From the NCBI GenBank assembly GCA_017654935.2, contig CM065694.1, positions 4,595,215-4,659,214 of the forward strand: a DNA stretch of 64,000 nucleotides, written 5' to 3'; not shown here. Positions within the stretch are counted from its first letter, which is position 1. Source of the DNA: Phymorhynchus buccinoides (Eukaryota; Mollusca; Gastropoda; Neogastropoda; Raphitomidae). Below: more notes on the stretch, generated by a model. It searched no databases. It was not told the origin of the DNA and saw nothing but the letters and a program-made list of their open reading frames with translations.

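Noticed and set aside
63052..63927. 266-291-codon ORFs with WLVG or NQPT repeats
   Set aside because: Produced by (TTGG)n and the copied exon 1 edge; frame shifts relative to the exon from unit to unit.

Overview
The window is animal nuclear DNA holding one gene: the middle part of a dynein heavy chain on the minus strand. I assembled 34 exons (4,764 nt, 1,588 codons) between 64000 and 1943. Every junction uses GT...AG, the reading phases agree at all 33 joins, and the protein runs in dynein order from the end of the linker through AAA1, AAA2, AAA3 and AAA4 into the first helix of the stalk. The 5' end (tail, most of the linker) lies beyond 64000. The 3' end (stalk tip, AAA5, AAA6, C-terminus) lies beyond position 1. 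The protein is much more diverged than standard axonemal or cytoplasmic dyneins: the AAA4 Walker A lysine is missing and the start of the stalk carries an acidic insert. The best guess is a DNHD1-like heavy chain, known in mammals from sperm flagella. That paralogue assignment is inference.

The organism is probably a mollusc, most likely a marine snail. Reasons are long repeat-packed introns, tRNA-derived SINEs with a conserved core, L2/CR1-like LINE fragments with GCGC...TATAAAT(TAT)n tails, TTAA-flanked piggyBac-type MITEs and very many minisatellites. No bacterial gene, CRISPR array, rRNA or intact tRNA gene was seen, and no second host gene is supported.

Layout from the 5' side of the gene (high to low coordinates): linker end and AAA1 (64.0-51.0 kb), AAA2 (47.7-33 kb, including a 8.8 kb intron), AAA3 (31.7-18.2 kb), AAA4 (16.3-4.7 kb), stalk helix CC1 (4.8-1.9 kb), then a 56-bp minisatellite running off the window start.

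The most unusual feature is that about fifteen of the 34 exons have one edge, together with the adjoining intron, copied in tandem. Many copies carry intact splice sites: thirteen 5' splice sites in a row after exon 23, a run of in-frame 3' splice sites before exon 20, nine 5' splice sites at exon 1. Three copies look like usable extra exons: 9b (135 bp, symmetric phase, open), 4b (57 bp, open) and 29b (107 bp, same phases as exon 29, 3' splice site donated by a SINE tail). Transposon ends also sit within 9-30 nt of at least seven splice sites. Long apparent ORFs in the minisatellites arise because their periods are multiples of three; they are not genes.
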